A stretch of DNA of 7,403 nucleotides from Firmicutes bacterium UBA5449 (GTDB taxonomy: Bacteria > Bacillota > SHA-98 > UBA4971). The notes beneath the pieces were generated by a model. It did no database searches, was not told the origin of the DNA, and was given only the letters and a program-made list of their open reading frames with translations. The translations under genes and the position numbers were made by a program. This document shows positions 1 through 5,785 of this stretch, piece after piece (the stretch's first letter is position 1; every line of letters starts with the position of its first letter). Where the stretch lies: positions 1 through 7,403 of the forward strand of contig DIQZ01000012.1 in NCBI GenBank assembly GCA_002424305.1. Reading direction: 5' to 3'.

Positions 1-188
1 AGCGGAGTTGACATCACAACAGTCGTTGCAAGACTGTATACTCCTCCGAACGCTCCCATGAAAAGATTAGAATATGCTTCTTTGACACTGTAACCTGACG
101 CCCCGATCAGAACAGCGCCTACTATGAGAGCAAGCACAACTGCAATAATTGAGTATGCAAGCTTTGACATGTCTCGTCCAAGACCCAT
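1..188 (-). CDS. BMP-family (nucleoside-type) ABC transporter permease, N-terminal part
   Basis: Only the first 62 codons are inside the window; the gene continues off the left edge. The ATG is at 186-188, preceded by GGAG about 10 bases upstream, and lies 3 bases after the stop of the ATPase gene, so the two are co-transcribed and probably translationally coupled. The start reads MGLGRDMSKLAYSIIAVVLA, followed by a hydrophobic first membrane segment (about residues 11-31) and then YSVKEAYSNLFMGAFG. Known family members have the same arrangement: a first helix, then a phrase like 'AY..LF.GAFG..Y.L..T...ATPL', typical of BPD_transp_2 permeases of the YufP/NupP/PnrD type. The fragment ends at STPL, exactly where that phrase leads into the next helix. 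Its role would be one half of the membrane channel of the importer; a second permease gene is expected further left. Confidence 0.85.
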   Translation of the reverse strand, partial: MGLGRDMSKLAYSIIAVVLALIVGAVLIGASGYSVKEAYSNLFMGAFGGVYSLATTVVMSTP

Positions 189-191
189 CTT

Positions 192-1706
192 TTACACTCC
201 GTTCCTCTCGCCGGTCATGAGAAGGCCAAGCTCTTGCTCGGTGAACTGATCTGTCGGGCGCACGTCCACTATTTGACCTTCATAAATCACCGCTATCCTG
301 TCGGATAACTCGAGTATCTCGTCAAGCTCCGCGGATATGAGTAAGACAGCCTTACCCTTATTGCGGCTTTCAAGAATCTGCTCCCTGATGTAATAAGTAG
401 CCCCGACATCCAGTCCCCGTGTAGGCTGGCACGCAACTACGACACTGTGAGGCCTGGCCAACTCACGGCCCACAACCATTTTCTGTTGGTTCCCGCCTGA
501 AAGAGAGCCAATAGGCTGATTGACAGACTCAGCGCGCACATCATACTTACTTACGATATCTTCTGCGTGTTCATGGATGACATCTTCTTGAAGCACGCCG
601 CGCTGACTGAAATGAGCATGGTGATGCATACCGAGCACGGAATTTCGGGCCAGACTAAGTGATGTTACCATTCCCCGCTTCAATCTGTCAGACGGGATAT
701 ACGCAACCCCTTTGTCTCTAATCTTTCTGGTATCAAGGCCGGTCAGGTCTTGACCGCTCATGATGATCCTGCCTTTGGAAGGCCTCCGCAACCCGGTTAC
801 GACCTCCTCCATCTCCAGTTGGCCGTTGCCGTCAACACCCGCTATACCCAGTATCTCTCCGAACTTAACGTCCAGATTCACACCGTCCAACCGAGCGCGA
901 CTGCCCCCTCTTCCGGCTACTGAAATGTCTTCAAGTTCAAGGGCAGTTGCCTCCTTTGGCTGCATACGACTGTCATCATGCACAGGAAGACTCCGTCCAA
1001 CCATCATTTCAACAAGGCTTTCAGGGGTAGCATTTTTGGTGAAAACAGTACCCACCTTTTTACCGTCACGCAGGACAGTCACCTTATCGGAAATTTCCAT
1101 TGTCTCCTTGAGCTTATGCGTGATGAATATGATGGTAGTTCCGGATTCTGACAGAGCTCGCATTACGGTAAAAAGCTCACTTACTTCAGGAGGTGTAAGC
1201 ACTGCGGTAGGCTCATCCAAGATCAGCACTTCGGCTCCTCTCATGAGCGCCTTTAGTATCTCAACCCTCTGCTGTTGGCCTACGGATATGTCTTCAACTT
1301 TTGCATCAGGATCCACTCGAAGACCATACCTTTCAGAAACCTCCAAGATGTCTTTTTGTGCCTGCTTGTAATCGAGCAGTCCATTCTTGCGAGGCTCACA
1401 CCCTGCCACTATATTCTCTGTAACGGTAAGAGCTTCAGCAAGCATAAAGTGTTGATGCACCATACCGATACCTAAGGCTATTGCATCGCGAGGACCTGAG
1501 ATTTCTACAGGTAGGTCATTCACGTAGATGGAACCTGAATCCGCTCGATAGAGGCCAAATAAAATTCTCATCAGTGTGCTCTTCCCTGCCCCGTTCTCCC
1601 CTAACAAACAGTGAATCTCTCCGGGAGATGCAGCAAAAGACACGTCATCGTTAGCCACAACGCTTCCAAACCGTCTTGTAATATTCTCCATCCGAATGGC
1701 GTACAT
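192..1706 (-). CDS. BMP-family ABC importer ATPase, two fused nucleotide-binding domains
   Basis: A 504-residue protein of the RbsA/MglA/YufO class, which powers import of sugars or nucleosides from the cytoplasmic face of the membrane. Domain 1 is complete: Walker A GENGAGKST (36-44), Q-loop VHQHF (Gln85), signature ISVGQQQR (140-147), Walker B LILDEPTA (161-168) with catalytic Glu165, and switch His197. Domain 2 has a degenerate Walker A GVDGNGQLE (290-298) without Lys, intact signature LSGGNQQ (402-408), CQPTRGLD (426-433) with Gln instead of catalytic Glu, and SAELDEI without the switch His. This asymmetry is usual for the family, so one ATP site is expected to be active. A reading frame extends upstream to 1775, but the start at 1706 is preferred: AAAGGAG lies 11 bases before it, the longer version would translate through a hairpin, and MYAIRMENITRRFG is the normal family start. 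Met29 of the long form (1691) is a weaker alternative. Confidence 0.93.
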   Translation of the reverse strand: MYAIRMENITRRFGSVVANDDVSFAASPGEIHCLLGENGAGKSTLMRILFGLYRADSGSIYVNDLPVEISGPRDAIALGIGMVHQHFMLAEALTVTENIVAGCEPRKNGLLDYKQAQKDILEVSERYGLRVDPDAKVEDISVGQQQRVEILKALMRGAEVLILDEPTAVLTPPEVSELFTVMRALSESGTTIIFITHKLKETMEISDKVTVLRDGKKVGTVFTKNATPESLVEMMVGRSLPVHDDSRMQPKEATALELEDISVAGRGGSRARLDGVNLDVKFGEILGIAGVDGNGQLEMEEVVTGLRRPSKGRIIMSGQDLTGLDTRKIRDKGVAYIPSDRLKRGMVTSLSLARNSVLGMHHHAHFSQRGVLQEDVIHEHAEDIVSKYDVRAESVNQPIGSLSGGNQQKMVVGRELARPHSVVVACQPTRGLDVGATYYIREQILESRNKGKAVLLISAELDEILELSDRIAVIYEGQIVDVRPTDQFTEQELGLLMTGERNGV

Positions 1707-1717
1707 AATAAGGCGAA

Positions 1718-1724
1718 CTCCTTT
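1718..1724 (-). promoter_or_regulatory. Ribosome binding site deciding the ATPase start
   Basis: On the minus strand this reads AAAGGAG, 11 bases before the ATG at 1704-1706. The same 11-base spacing is seen for the AGGAGG upstream of the binding-protein gene. It argues against the longer in-frame start at 1775. Confidence 0.7.
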
Positions 1725-1758
1725 TCCGGTATAGACCTGACACAACATAGACTTAACA

Positions 1759-1785
1759 AGGCAGGGGGAGAACATCCCCCCGCCT
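1759..1785 (-). terminator. Intercistronic hairpin between binding-protein and ATPase genes (attenuator or mRNA-stabilising stem)
   Basis: As minus-strand RNA the arms are AGGCGGGGGG and CCCCCUGCCU around a 7-base loop. This gives 10 continuous pairs with one G-U wobble. The sequence after the stem (UUGUUAAGUCUAUG) has only a weak U-run, so a full terminator is unlikely. Position after the binding-protein stop and before the ATPase RBS matches the known layout in which a stem protects the binding-protein mRNA and reduces read-through, giving many more binding proteins than transporters. That role is inferred. Confidence 0.7.
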
Positions 1786-1824
1786 GAAGGAACCTATTTG
1801 TCGTTGTCTTCCAACTACTACGAG

Positions 1825-2868
1825 TTACTTCCCTTGGGCTTTCAGCCAAGGCTCAACCTGGTCAACATCCTCAGGGATTTCCAGTTCACCGGATGCAACT
1901 TTCGCTGCAAGTTTATCTACATCAGCAATTATGTCAGCGGGAACCAAGCTCTCTGAATAACCCAGCGCCCCTTCATTCAAACCCAACATGTTAATTCCGG
2001 GCTTGAACTCATCTTTAAGCACAGCTTCTATAGCCATATAGACTGTGTTGTCCACAAGCTTCATTCCGTTGGTCAGCATGTTTTCAGGAGCAAGGTATCC
2101 CTGGTCAGAGTCAGCGCCTATAGCATAGCGATTACGCTCCTCTGCAGCCTTGATTCCACCGAGGCCTGAACGGCCGGCAGCAAGCCACAGCACGTCCACA
2201 CCCTCATCCAACATGGCATTGGCCATTTCCTTGCACTTGGCAGGATCAGCCCAGTGTCCGACGTATGCGTATTTCACTTCAACTTTGGGATTCACATACT
2301 TGGCTCCGGCAATGTACCCTGCGACATTGGCACGGATAAGCGGTATGTCCATTCCGCCTATGACTCCCACTATCTGCTTGTCTGAAACAATGCGCGGATC
2401 GCCTGCTTTAGCAGTCATCAGGCCTGCCACTGCCCCTACCACAAACCCACGCTCTGCTTCCTTATATACGTATGATGCTACATTGGGAGCATCAACTGCG
2501 GTGTCCACAATTGCGAACTTCTGGTTCGGGAACCTCCCGGACACAACCTGCAAGGCATCTGCCTGGTCAAAACCGATGGATATGATCAGATCGTATTTGC
2601 AAGTCTGAGCAAATCTCATCAAAAGACTCTCGTACTCCGCAACAGCCTGCGGTTCAGCTTGATCAAATTCTATTCCCAGGTTCTTCTCTGCACGTTTCAT
2701 ACCTTCGTAGGCAGAGTCATTAAACGATTTGTCTCCGAGTCCGCCTGTAGCAAACACAATAGCCATCCTGGGCTTGGCAGCGGCTGCGCCAACCGACGCG
2801 ATCCCCATCACCATTACTGCAACCAAAGCGACGCTGAACAGCGCTAAAAACTTTCGGGTCCTTTTCAT
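1825..2868 (-). CDS. BMP-family (Bmp/PnrA/Med) ABC transporter substrate-binding protein
   Basis: A 347-residue extracytoplasmic binding protein. Residues 1-31 form a Sec signal: basic MKRTRK, a hydrophobic core FLALFSVALVAVMVMGIASV, then GAAAA with likely cleavage near residue 31 before KPRMAIV. There is no Cys in the signal, so it is not a lipoprotein, unlike most Bacillota and spirochaete homologues such as PnrA/TmpC. The mature part has the family landmarks: GLGDKSFND (43-51), AIVDTAVD (119-126), AERGFVVGAVAGLMTA (138-153), VGVIGGMDIPLI (167-178), WLAAGRSGLGGIKAAEE (228-244) and YAIGADSDQ (248-256). Family members that have been studied mostly bind purine nucleosides; some relatives bind other ribose-containing or autoinducer ligands, so the ligand here is open. 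AGGAGG (2880-2885) precedes the ATG. It heads the transporter operon and probably has its own promoter in the 211-base gap upstream. Confidence 0.93.
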   Translation of the reverse strand: MKRTRKFLALFSVALVAVMVMGIASVGAAAAKPRMAIVFATGGLGDKSFNDSAYEGMKRAEKNLGIEFDQAEPQAVAEYESLLMRFAQTCKYDLIISIGFDQADALQVVSGRFPNQKFAIVDTAVDAPNVASYVYKEAERGFVVGAVAGLMTAKAGDPRIVSDKQIVGVIGGMDIPLIRANVAGYIAGAKYVNPKVEVKYAYVGHWADPAKCKEMANAMLDEGVDVLWLAAGRSGLGGIKAAEERNRYAIGADSDQGYLAPENMLTNGMKLVDNTVYMAIEAVLKDEFKPGINMLGLNEGALGYSESLVPADIIADVDKLAAKVASGELEIPEDVDQVEPWLKAQGK

Positions 2869-2879
2869 CTCCGAAATTA

Positions 2880-2885
2880 CCTCCT
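2880..2885 (-). promoter_or_regulatory. Strong ribosome binding site of the binding-protein gene
   Basis: The minus strand reads AGGAGG followed by T, a near-perfect anti-16S match, 11 bases from the ATG at 2866-2868. This is consistent with high expression of the binding protein. Confidence 0.7.
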
Positions 2886-2904
2886 GTGAAAATTAATATT
2901 ATTG

Positions 2905-2919
2905 GTATTGATGTAATAC
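2905..2919. promoter_or_regulatory. Operator-like inverted repeat upstream of the binding-protein gene
   Basis: GTATT-GATGT-AATAC is a perfect 5+5 inverted repeat with a 5-base spacer. It sits in AT-rich DNA 37 bases before the binding-protein start, where a promoter would be expected. Short palindromes arise easily in AT-rich DNA, and I could not define convincing -35 and -10 boxes, so a repressor site is only a suggestion. Confidence 0.3.
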
Positions 2920-2947
2920 TTTACTTCACTTAATTTCGACGTATATC

Positions 2948-3017
2948 GCAACAATCCTGCCATATGCTTGATGGACGGACGCAACGTATGTAGTTACGGA
3001 GTCATGGCAATTGTTGC
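2948..3017. repeat. Long interrupted inverted repeat in the dehydrogenase/binding-protein gap
   Basis: The left arm GCAACAAT-CC-TGCCAT (2948-2963) pairs with the right arm ATGGCAATTGTTGC (3004-3017): 14 base pairs with only a CC bulge. The 40-base interior holds a smaller hairpin (2980-2985 with 2993-2998, 5 of 6 pairs, loop GTATGTA). A competing stem TGCTTG/CAAGCA (3015-3020 with 3029-3034) overlaps the outer right arm, so the two folds exclude each other. There is no U-run, so it is not a standard terminator. It could be a leader RNA structure or a protein-binding site for the transporter operon. It does not resemble the purine riboswitch core that I know from such operons. Confidence 0.5.
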
Positions 3018-3079
3018 TTGACTCAGGGCAAGCAGGGCTCTGAGGTATCTCTTAAGTCTCATTTGTGTCCGCTTTACCG

Positions 3080-4030
3080 CTAACTCTCAAAGTCAACAAG
3101 GACCTTGAGGCTCCCGCGGGTACATGCCTTTTCAAACGCGTCCTGCATTTCATCTGCTGTATAAGTTGCTTCTATTAAAGGCTCCACGGTAACCCGACCC
3201 GTCTCAAGCAATCGAAGGGCAGGCGGAAACGGCCCGCACCGTGAACCTACGCATGTGATTTCATTACGTACTATCGGTGTAAGGTTGATGGGAGTGCCTT
3301 CATAAAAAGTGCTCTTTAGCACGATCGTTCCTTTGGGACGCACTATAGCCATGGCAGTTTCAATACCTGACGGATTACCTGTGCAGTCCACAGTCACATC
3401 AACTCTGCCTGTAAACTCTCTGACGTGCGAAACATCCATACCCATGCTTTCTGCGATCCCGAGCTTTTTCTCATGCTTACCCAGGACAATAACGTGATGT
3501 CCGAAGGCGTGTATCGCCTGAGCTGTAAGAAGACCCAGTTTACCATCGCCGATGACTGCAACGGAGTCTGTAGGCAGTATGTGGACTTGCTCCAGGACTT
3601 CGATGCCCGCTGCGAGGGGTTCTGTGAAAACAGCTTGCTCATCTGTTACTGAATCGGGGACTGTATGGAGGTTACACTCAGGTAAAACCACATAATCCGC
3701 AAAACAACCCTGCCATCCGTTTATCCCCATTGCTTTGACATTCTCACAATGGCGCGGGTTACCGCTTTGGCACATGAAGCATTTACCGCATGCAATGTTA
3801 ATCTCACCTACGACACGTCTCCCGACTAAGTCGGAGCTTTCCGCATCCATAACCTCACCGACAAACTCATGGCCCATGATTCCACTGTATGCCAGATAAC
3901 CCCTAGTCACTTCGATGTCTGTGTTACAGATCCCCGCAAGGGAAACACGTATTAATGCCTCGCCCCTCCCCCGTTTCGGGATGGACATGTCTACCGCTTT
4001 GAGACCTTCGTCGAAAACCAGCGCTCGCAC
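3080..4030 (-). CDS. Zinc-dependent medium-chain dehydrogenase/reductase (alcohol/sorbitol/threonine dehydrogenase-like)
   Basis: A 316-residue cytoplasmic oxidoreductase. The N-terminal GroES-like domain shows the catalytic zinc set Cys35 (GICNTD), His54-Glu55 (GHEFVG) and Glu137 (TEPLAA), and four structural-zinc cysteines 81, 84, 87 and 95 (CGKCFMCQSGNPRHC). The Rossmann domain has GDGKLG (161-166); the second strand ends in VLGKH rather than an acidic residue, hinting at NADP rather than NAD. The C-terminal part (KSTFYEG, PFPPALRLLETG) is complete but the protein is shorter than the usual 340-350 residues, as in a short MDR subgroup of about 320. The GTG start at 4030 is chosen because VRALVFDEG is the standard first strand and AAAGGA lies 9 bases upstream; an upstream in-frame ATG at 4120 would overlap the DUF89 gene. 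It follows that gene by 26 bases. The substrate cannot be read from sequence; a polyol or sugar-derived alcohol is plausible. Confidence 0.88.
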   Translation of the reverse strand: MRALVFDEGLKAVDMSIPKRGRGEALIRVSLAGICNTDIEVTRGYLAYSGIMGHEFVGEVMDAESSDLVGRRVVGEINIACGKCFMCQSGNPRHCENVKAMGINGWQGCFADYVVLPECNLHTVPDSVTDEQAVFTEPLAAGIEVLEQVHILPTDSVAVIGDGKLGLLTAQAIHAFGHHVIVLGKHEKKLGIAESMGMDVSHVREFTGRVDVTVDCTGNPSGIETAMAIVRPKGTIVLKSTFYEGTPINLTPIVRNEITCVGSRCGPFPPALRLLETGRVTVEPLIEATYTADEMQDAFEKACTRGSLKVLVDFES

Positions 4031-4039
4031 AGGCGACCA

Positions 4040-4045
4040 TCCTTT
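4040..4045 (-). promoter_or_regulatory. Ribosome binding site deciding the GTG start of the dehydrogenase
   Basis: AAAGGA on the minus strand, 9 bases before GTG at 4028-4030 and just after the DUF89 stop at 4057-4059. It supports the short form over the ATG at 4120. Confidence 0.65.
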
Positions 4046-4056
4046 CTCTCCCCAAC

Positions 4057-4926
4057 CTACTTCCGGACCAACACATACTCTCCTGTTTTGACCCCAATAT
4101 CTCCTGCCACTGCTTTGCATTTTGCCTTCAGCAGGAAGTAGACTGTACGCCCTGCAGAATCACTCAGAGTCTCGTAGTTACCCTGTCCTTTGCTGATTAC
4201 AACATCCGCCTCGCGGTAGAGCTTCAGAAACTTCGGGTCAGCTTTGTCCAGGATTAGTCCCGGCACAGTACTCCCTGTAGACACAATGGTTGCATCTTGA
4301 TCCAAGCCGGATGCGATCGCATCTTCCGCAGTGGCATCGTTTATCATGGGGACGCTGCGGACTCCGTAAAATATGCTGACTCCTTCCCCGCTCACATTCT
4401 TGATTTCAGAGATTAGAATTCGGTCGAGGACTGTCTCGCCTGCATTGTCTCCGATGATTACGACAGTTTCGGCATGCTGTAGTTCCTCACGGAGCACCTC
4501 TATGTCACCTAAGCCAAGCCCTTTAGTCAACTCCCCCTTGAGCATAGCCTCCAAATCTACTGTGCGCATGTCTCCATATACCCCGGCATCCAGGAGATTG
4601 CCTACTGCAGATACCTCCAATGCGGCGAGCAGCCTATCATCCTCTGCCTCAACAAACCTTTTCATCGCAGGATAAACATCATGTGCTATCTTGATAGCAT
4701 CTTTCTTTACCTTTTTATAGGGGTCCTCATTTCCTGTACATTCCTTGACTACCTCATGAACTGCGCTTCCCATCTCCGGCGAGGTTGTATAGGAATCATA
4801 CTTTGAAAGCACCTCAAGTGATTTCAGGACAATCGTCTTCTGAACATTGACATCGGTAGTCACAAGTCTGGCAGCTTCCAAAGCCTGCCTCAAATTACAT
4901 TGAACACAATCCAAATGAACCTTCAT
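4057..4926 (-). CDS. DUF89 / ARMT1-like metal-dependent phosphatase-type protein
   Basis: A 289-residue protein, a normal length for the short prokaryotic DUF89 subfamily. The N-terminus has Cys7-x-x-Cys10 (LDCVQCN), the mark of archaeal and bacterial members, followed by a helical domain (about 15-150). The core holds the metal and phosphate-site motifs: GDNAGET (159-165) with Asp168, VRSVPMINDAT (189-199), STGSTVPG (216-223) and SKGQGNYE (245-252). Studied DUF89 proteins are Mn/Co/Ni-dependent phosphatases proposed to remove damaged or surplus phosphometabolites; a human member (ARMT1) has also been described as a carboxyl methyltransferase. Phosphatase activity is therefore the likelier role here, with unknown substrate. 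GGAGG (4933-4937) lies 6 bases before the ATG. It is the first gene of the dehydrogenase pair, upstream of a nucleoside-type importer, which suggests action on a sugar or nucleotide phosphate arising from the imported compound. Confidence 0.88.
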   Translation of the reverse strand: MKVHLDCVQCNLRQALEAARLVTTDVNVQKTIVLKSLEVLSKYDSYTTSPEMGSAVHEVVKECTGNEDPYKKVKKDAIKIAHDVYPAMKRFVEAEDDRLLAALEVSAVGNLLDAGVYGDMRTVDLEAMLKGELTKGLGLGDIEVLREELQHAETVVIIGDNAGETVLDRILISEIKNVSGEGVSIFYGVRSVPMINDATAEDAIASGLDQDATIVSTGSTVPGLILDKADPKFLKLYREADVVISKGQGNYETLSDSAGRTVYFLLKAKCKAVAGDIGVKTGEYVLVRK

Positions 4927-5051
4927 GGATAACCTCCGTTGCTAAGGCTGCTGCCGGCATCGGCATTATGAGAGAGAATTCTTCACCCTTTAGCCCATGA
5001 GTTGAGAACAACAAGTACTTACCGCGCGTGAAAAATCAGTGCAGACTCACC

Positions 5052-5091
5052 CACTGGTAAAGTTGTCTGTACAGACATTATTTTACCAGTG
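5052..5091. repeat. Nested palindrome: 10-base arms around a 14-base perfect palindrome
   Basis: The outer arms CACTGGTAAA (5052-5061) and TTTACCAGTG (5082-5091) are perfect complements. Between them is the perfect palindrome TGTCTGTACAGACA (5064-5077). Together 17 base pairs can form within 40 bases, with a small asymmetric 2/4-base internal loop. There is no T-run on either side, so it is not a classical terminator. It lies about 125 bases before the DUF89 start and 385 before the plus-strand unit. A regulator site in the divergent region, or a remnant of a small palindromic repeat element, are the main options. Confidence 0.65.
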
Positions 5092-5381
5092 ACAGAGAGA
5101 CAGTGCAATTTGGAGTCCACGGAAACCTCTACAAGCCGAAACTTTTCCGAATTGACAGTTGAGAAAAGATAAATTTCAACGAGGATACCATGGTTTTGCA
5201 CAACGGATCGTAGACAACAAGAAATAAGCATTCCTTGTGCTGACTGATGTATCTCGCTATACCTATCCCTGTAAGACTCCGCAAGATCACCGTCAATATG
5301 GCAAAGGCGTTTGGTATTCTGCTGCCGTTATTGCAGTAGATAAAAGGAGGAATCCATTACTTTCCATAGAACATAATGGTA

Positions 5382-5396
5382 GTATGAACTTCATAC
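5382..5396. promoter_or_regulatory. Perfect 15-base operator-like palindrome
   Basis: GTATGAA-C-TTCATAC is a perfect 7+7 inverted repeat around one central base, the usual form of a dimeric repressor site. It lies 80 bases before the GTG of the first gene of the plus-strand unit, a sensible place for an operator. The cognate regulator is not in the window, unless one of the unit's own proteins acts as an autorepressor. Confidence 0.4.
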
Positions 5397-5420
5397 ATCA
5401 TCAACACCCATTATTACAGT

Positions 5421-5452
5421 CTTGCGTAGCATGACGTTTTCCTACTTGCGTA
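5421..5452. repeat. Direct repeat CTTGCGTA x2, 24 bases apart
   Basis: CTTGCGTA occurs at 5421-5428 and 5445-5452, just upstream of the first plus-strand gene. The 24-base period is a little over two helical turns, so both copies would face roughly the same side of DNA. This could be a tandem activator or repressor site, but an 8-base repeat may also be chance. Confidence 0.3.
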
Positions 5453-5476
5453 TACCGAAGTATTGGGGGATACAAG

Positions 5477-5785
5477 GTGACAGGCAGTTTTAGAGAGTTG
5501 ATTCCGGATGTGTTTGTGGAGCCGAAGGAAGCGAACACCTGGCGTGTTGAACCATTCGATCACGGGTTTGTTATTGATTTCGGAACTTGGGAGGGTAGCG
5601 AGACCGTCCGCGTTCATGCGCGAATACGCATTCCTGATGATAGCATAGAAAATTTTATGGTTTCAGTAGCATCTCTGGCCATTAATTATTGTGAGCAAAT
5701 GGGAATCGAGTTGAGCTACATCAAACCATCGAACGACAGCGGTGGAGAGATCTCTGAATCTCAAGGGGAGGCAGAGGATAAGTGA
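5477..5785 (+). CDS. Small DUF3467-like protein, first gene of a three-gene unit
   Basis: A 102-residue acidic soluble protein starting at GTG, with GGGGGA 6 bases before it. No signal or membrane segment. Layout: a short N-terminal strand, WRVEPFDHGFVIDFG (22-36), a loop, the strand VRVHARIRIP (44-53), a helix DSIENFMVSVASLAINYCEQMG (55-76), and a disordered acidic tail rich in Ser, Glu and Gly (84-102). The order 'AN..RV....F.IDFG......V.ARI.IP.....F......N....E' resembles the small bacterial DUF3467 family, whose function is unknown; that match is by eye and uncertain. Its stop overlaps the next gene's start by 4 bases (GTGA), showing translational coupling. In the context of a HEPN protein two genes downstream it could be an accessory or antitoxin-like subunit, but nothing in its sequence proves this. 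Confidence 0.75.
   Translation: MTGSFRELIPDVFVEPKEANTWRVEPFDHGFVIDFGTWEGSETVRVHARIRIPDDSIENFMVSVASLAINYCEQMGIELSYIKPSNDSGGEISESQGEAEDK

Larger units (their letters stand above)
4927..5476. other. Divergent intergenic region without a convincing gene
   Basis: These 550 bases separate the minus-strand DUF89 operon from the plus-strand three-gene unit, so promoters for both directions should lie here. I see a small stem TGCCG-GCAT-CGGCA at 4952-4965, a nested palindrome at 5052-5091, a 15-base palindrome at 5382-5396 and direct repeats at 5421-5452. A good Shine-Dalgarno-like AAAAGGAGG at 5342-5350 has no suitable start codon after it, which may be the scar of a lost small gene. A minus-strand frame at 5019-5231 (70 codons) and a 30-codon plus-strand frame at 5247-5339 exist but lack properly spaced ribosome sites. 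I found no promoter pair good enough to call. Confidence 0.6.

Noticed and set aside
760..1371. 203-codon plus-strand open frame inside the ATPase gene
   Set aside because: Antisense shadow of a gene with all ABC ATPase motifs; low-complexity Ser/Thr/Pro translation with no recognisable domain.
2150..2608. 152-codon plus-strand open frame inside the binding-protein gene
   Set aside because: Antisense shadow of the BMP protein; composition is typical of reverse-complement frames.
2869..3079. Purine riboswitch upstream of the nucleoside-type transporter
   Set aside because: The conserved three-way-junction core and the two kissing loops could not be found on the minus strand, although structured repeats are present.
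4373..4675. 100-codon plus-strand open frame inside the DUF89 gene
   Set aside because: Ser/Thr-rich antisense shadow of a well supported gene.
5019..5231. 70-codon minus-strand frame between the two operons
   Set aside because: The AAGGA before its ATG has zero spacing, no family is recognised, and the nested palindrome at 5052-5091 lies inside it. The C-terminal half looks mildly protein-like, so a decayed gene cannot be excluded.
5247..5290. MYLAIP start resembling the hydrogenase chaperone HypC (MCLAIP)
   Set aside because: The essential Cys2 is Tyr, the similarity stops after a few residues, and there are no hydrogenase genes nearby.
5384..5434. Short frame MNFIHHQHPLLQSCVA as a His-rich attenuation leader peptide
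   Set aside because: Only three His, no ribosome site in range (AAAAGGAGG is 33 bases away), no terminator/antiterminator after it, and no histidine biosynthesis genes downstream.
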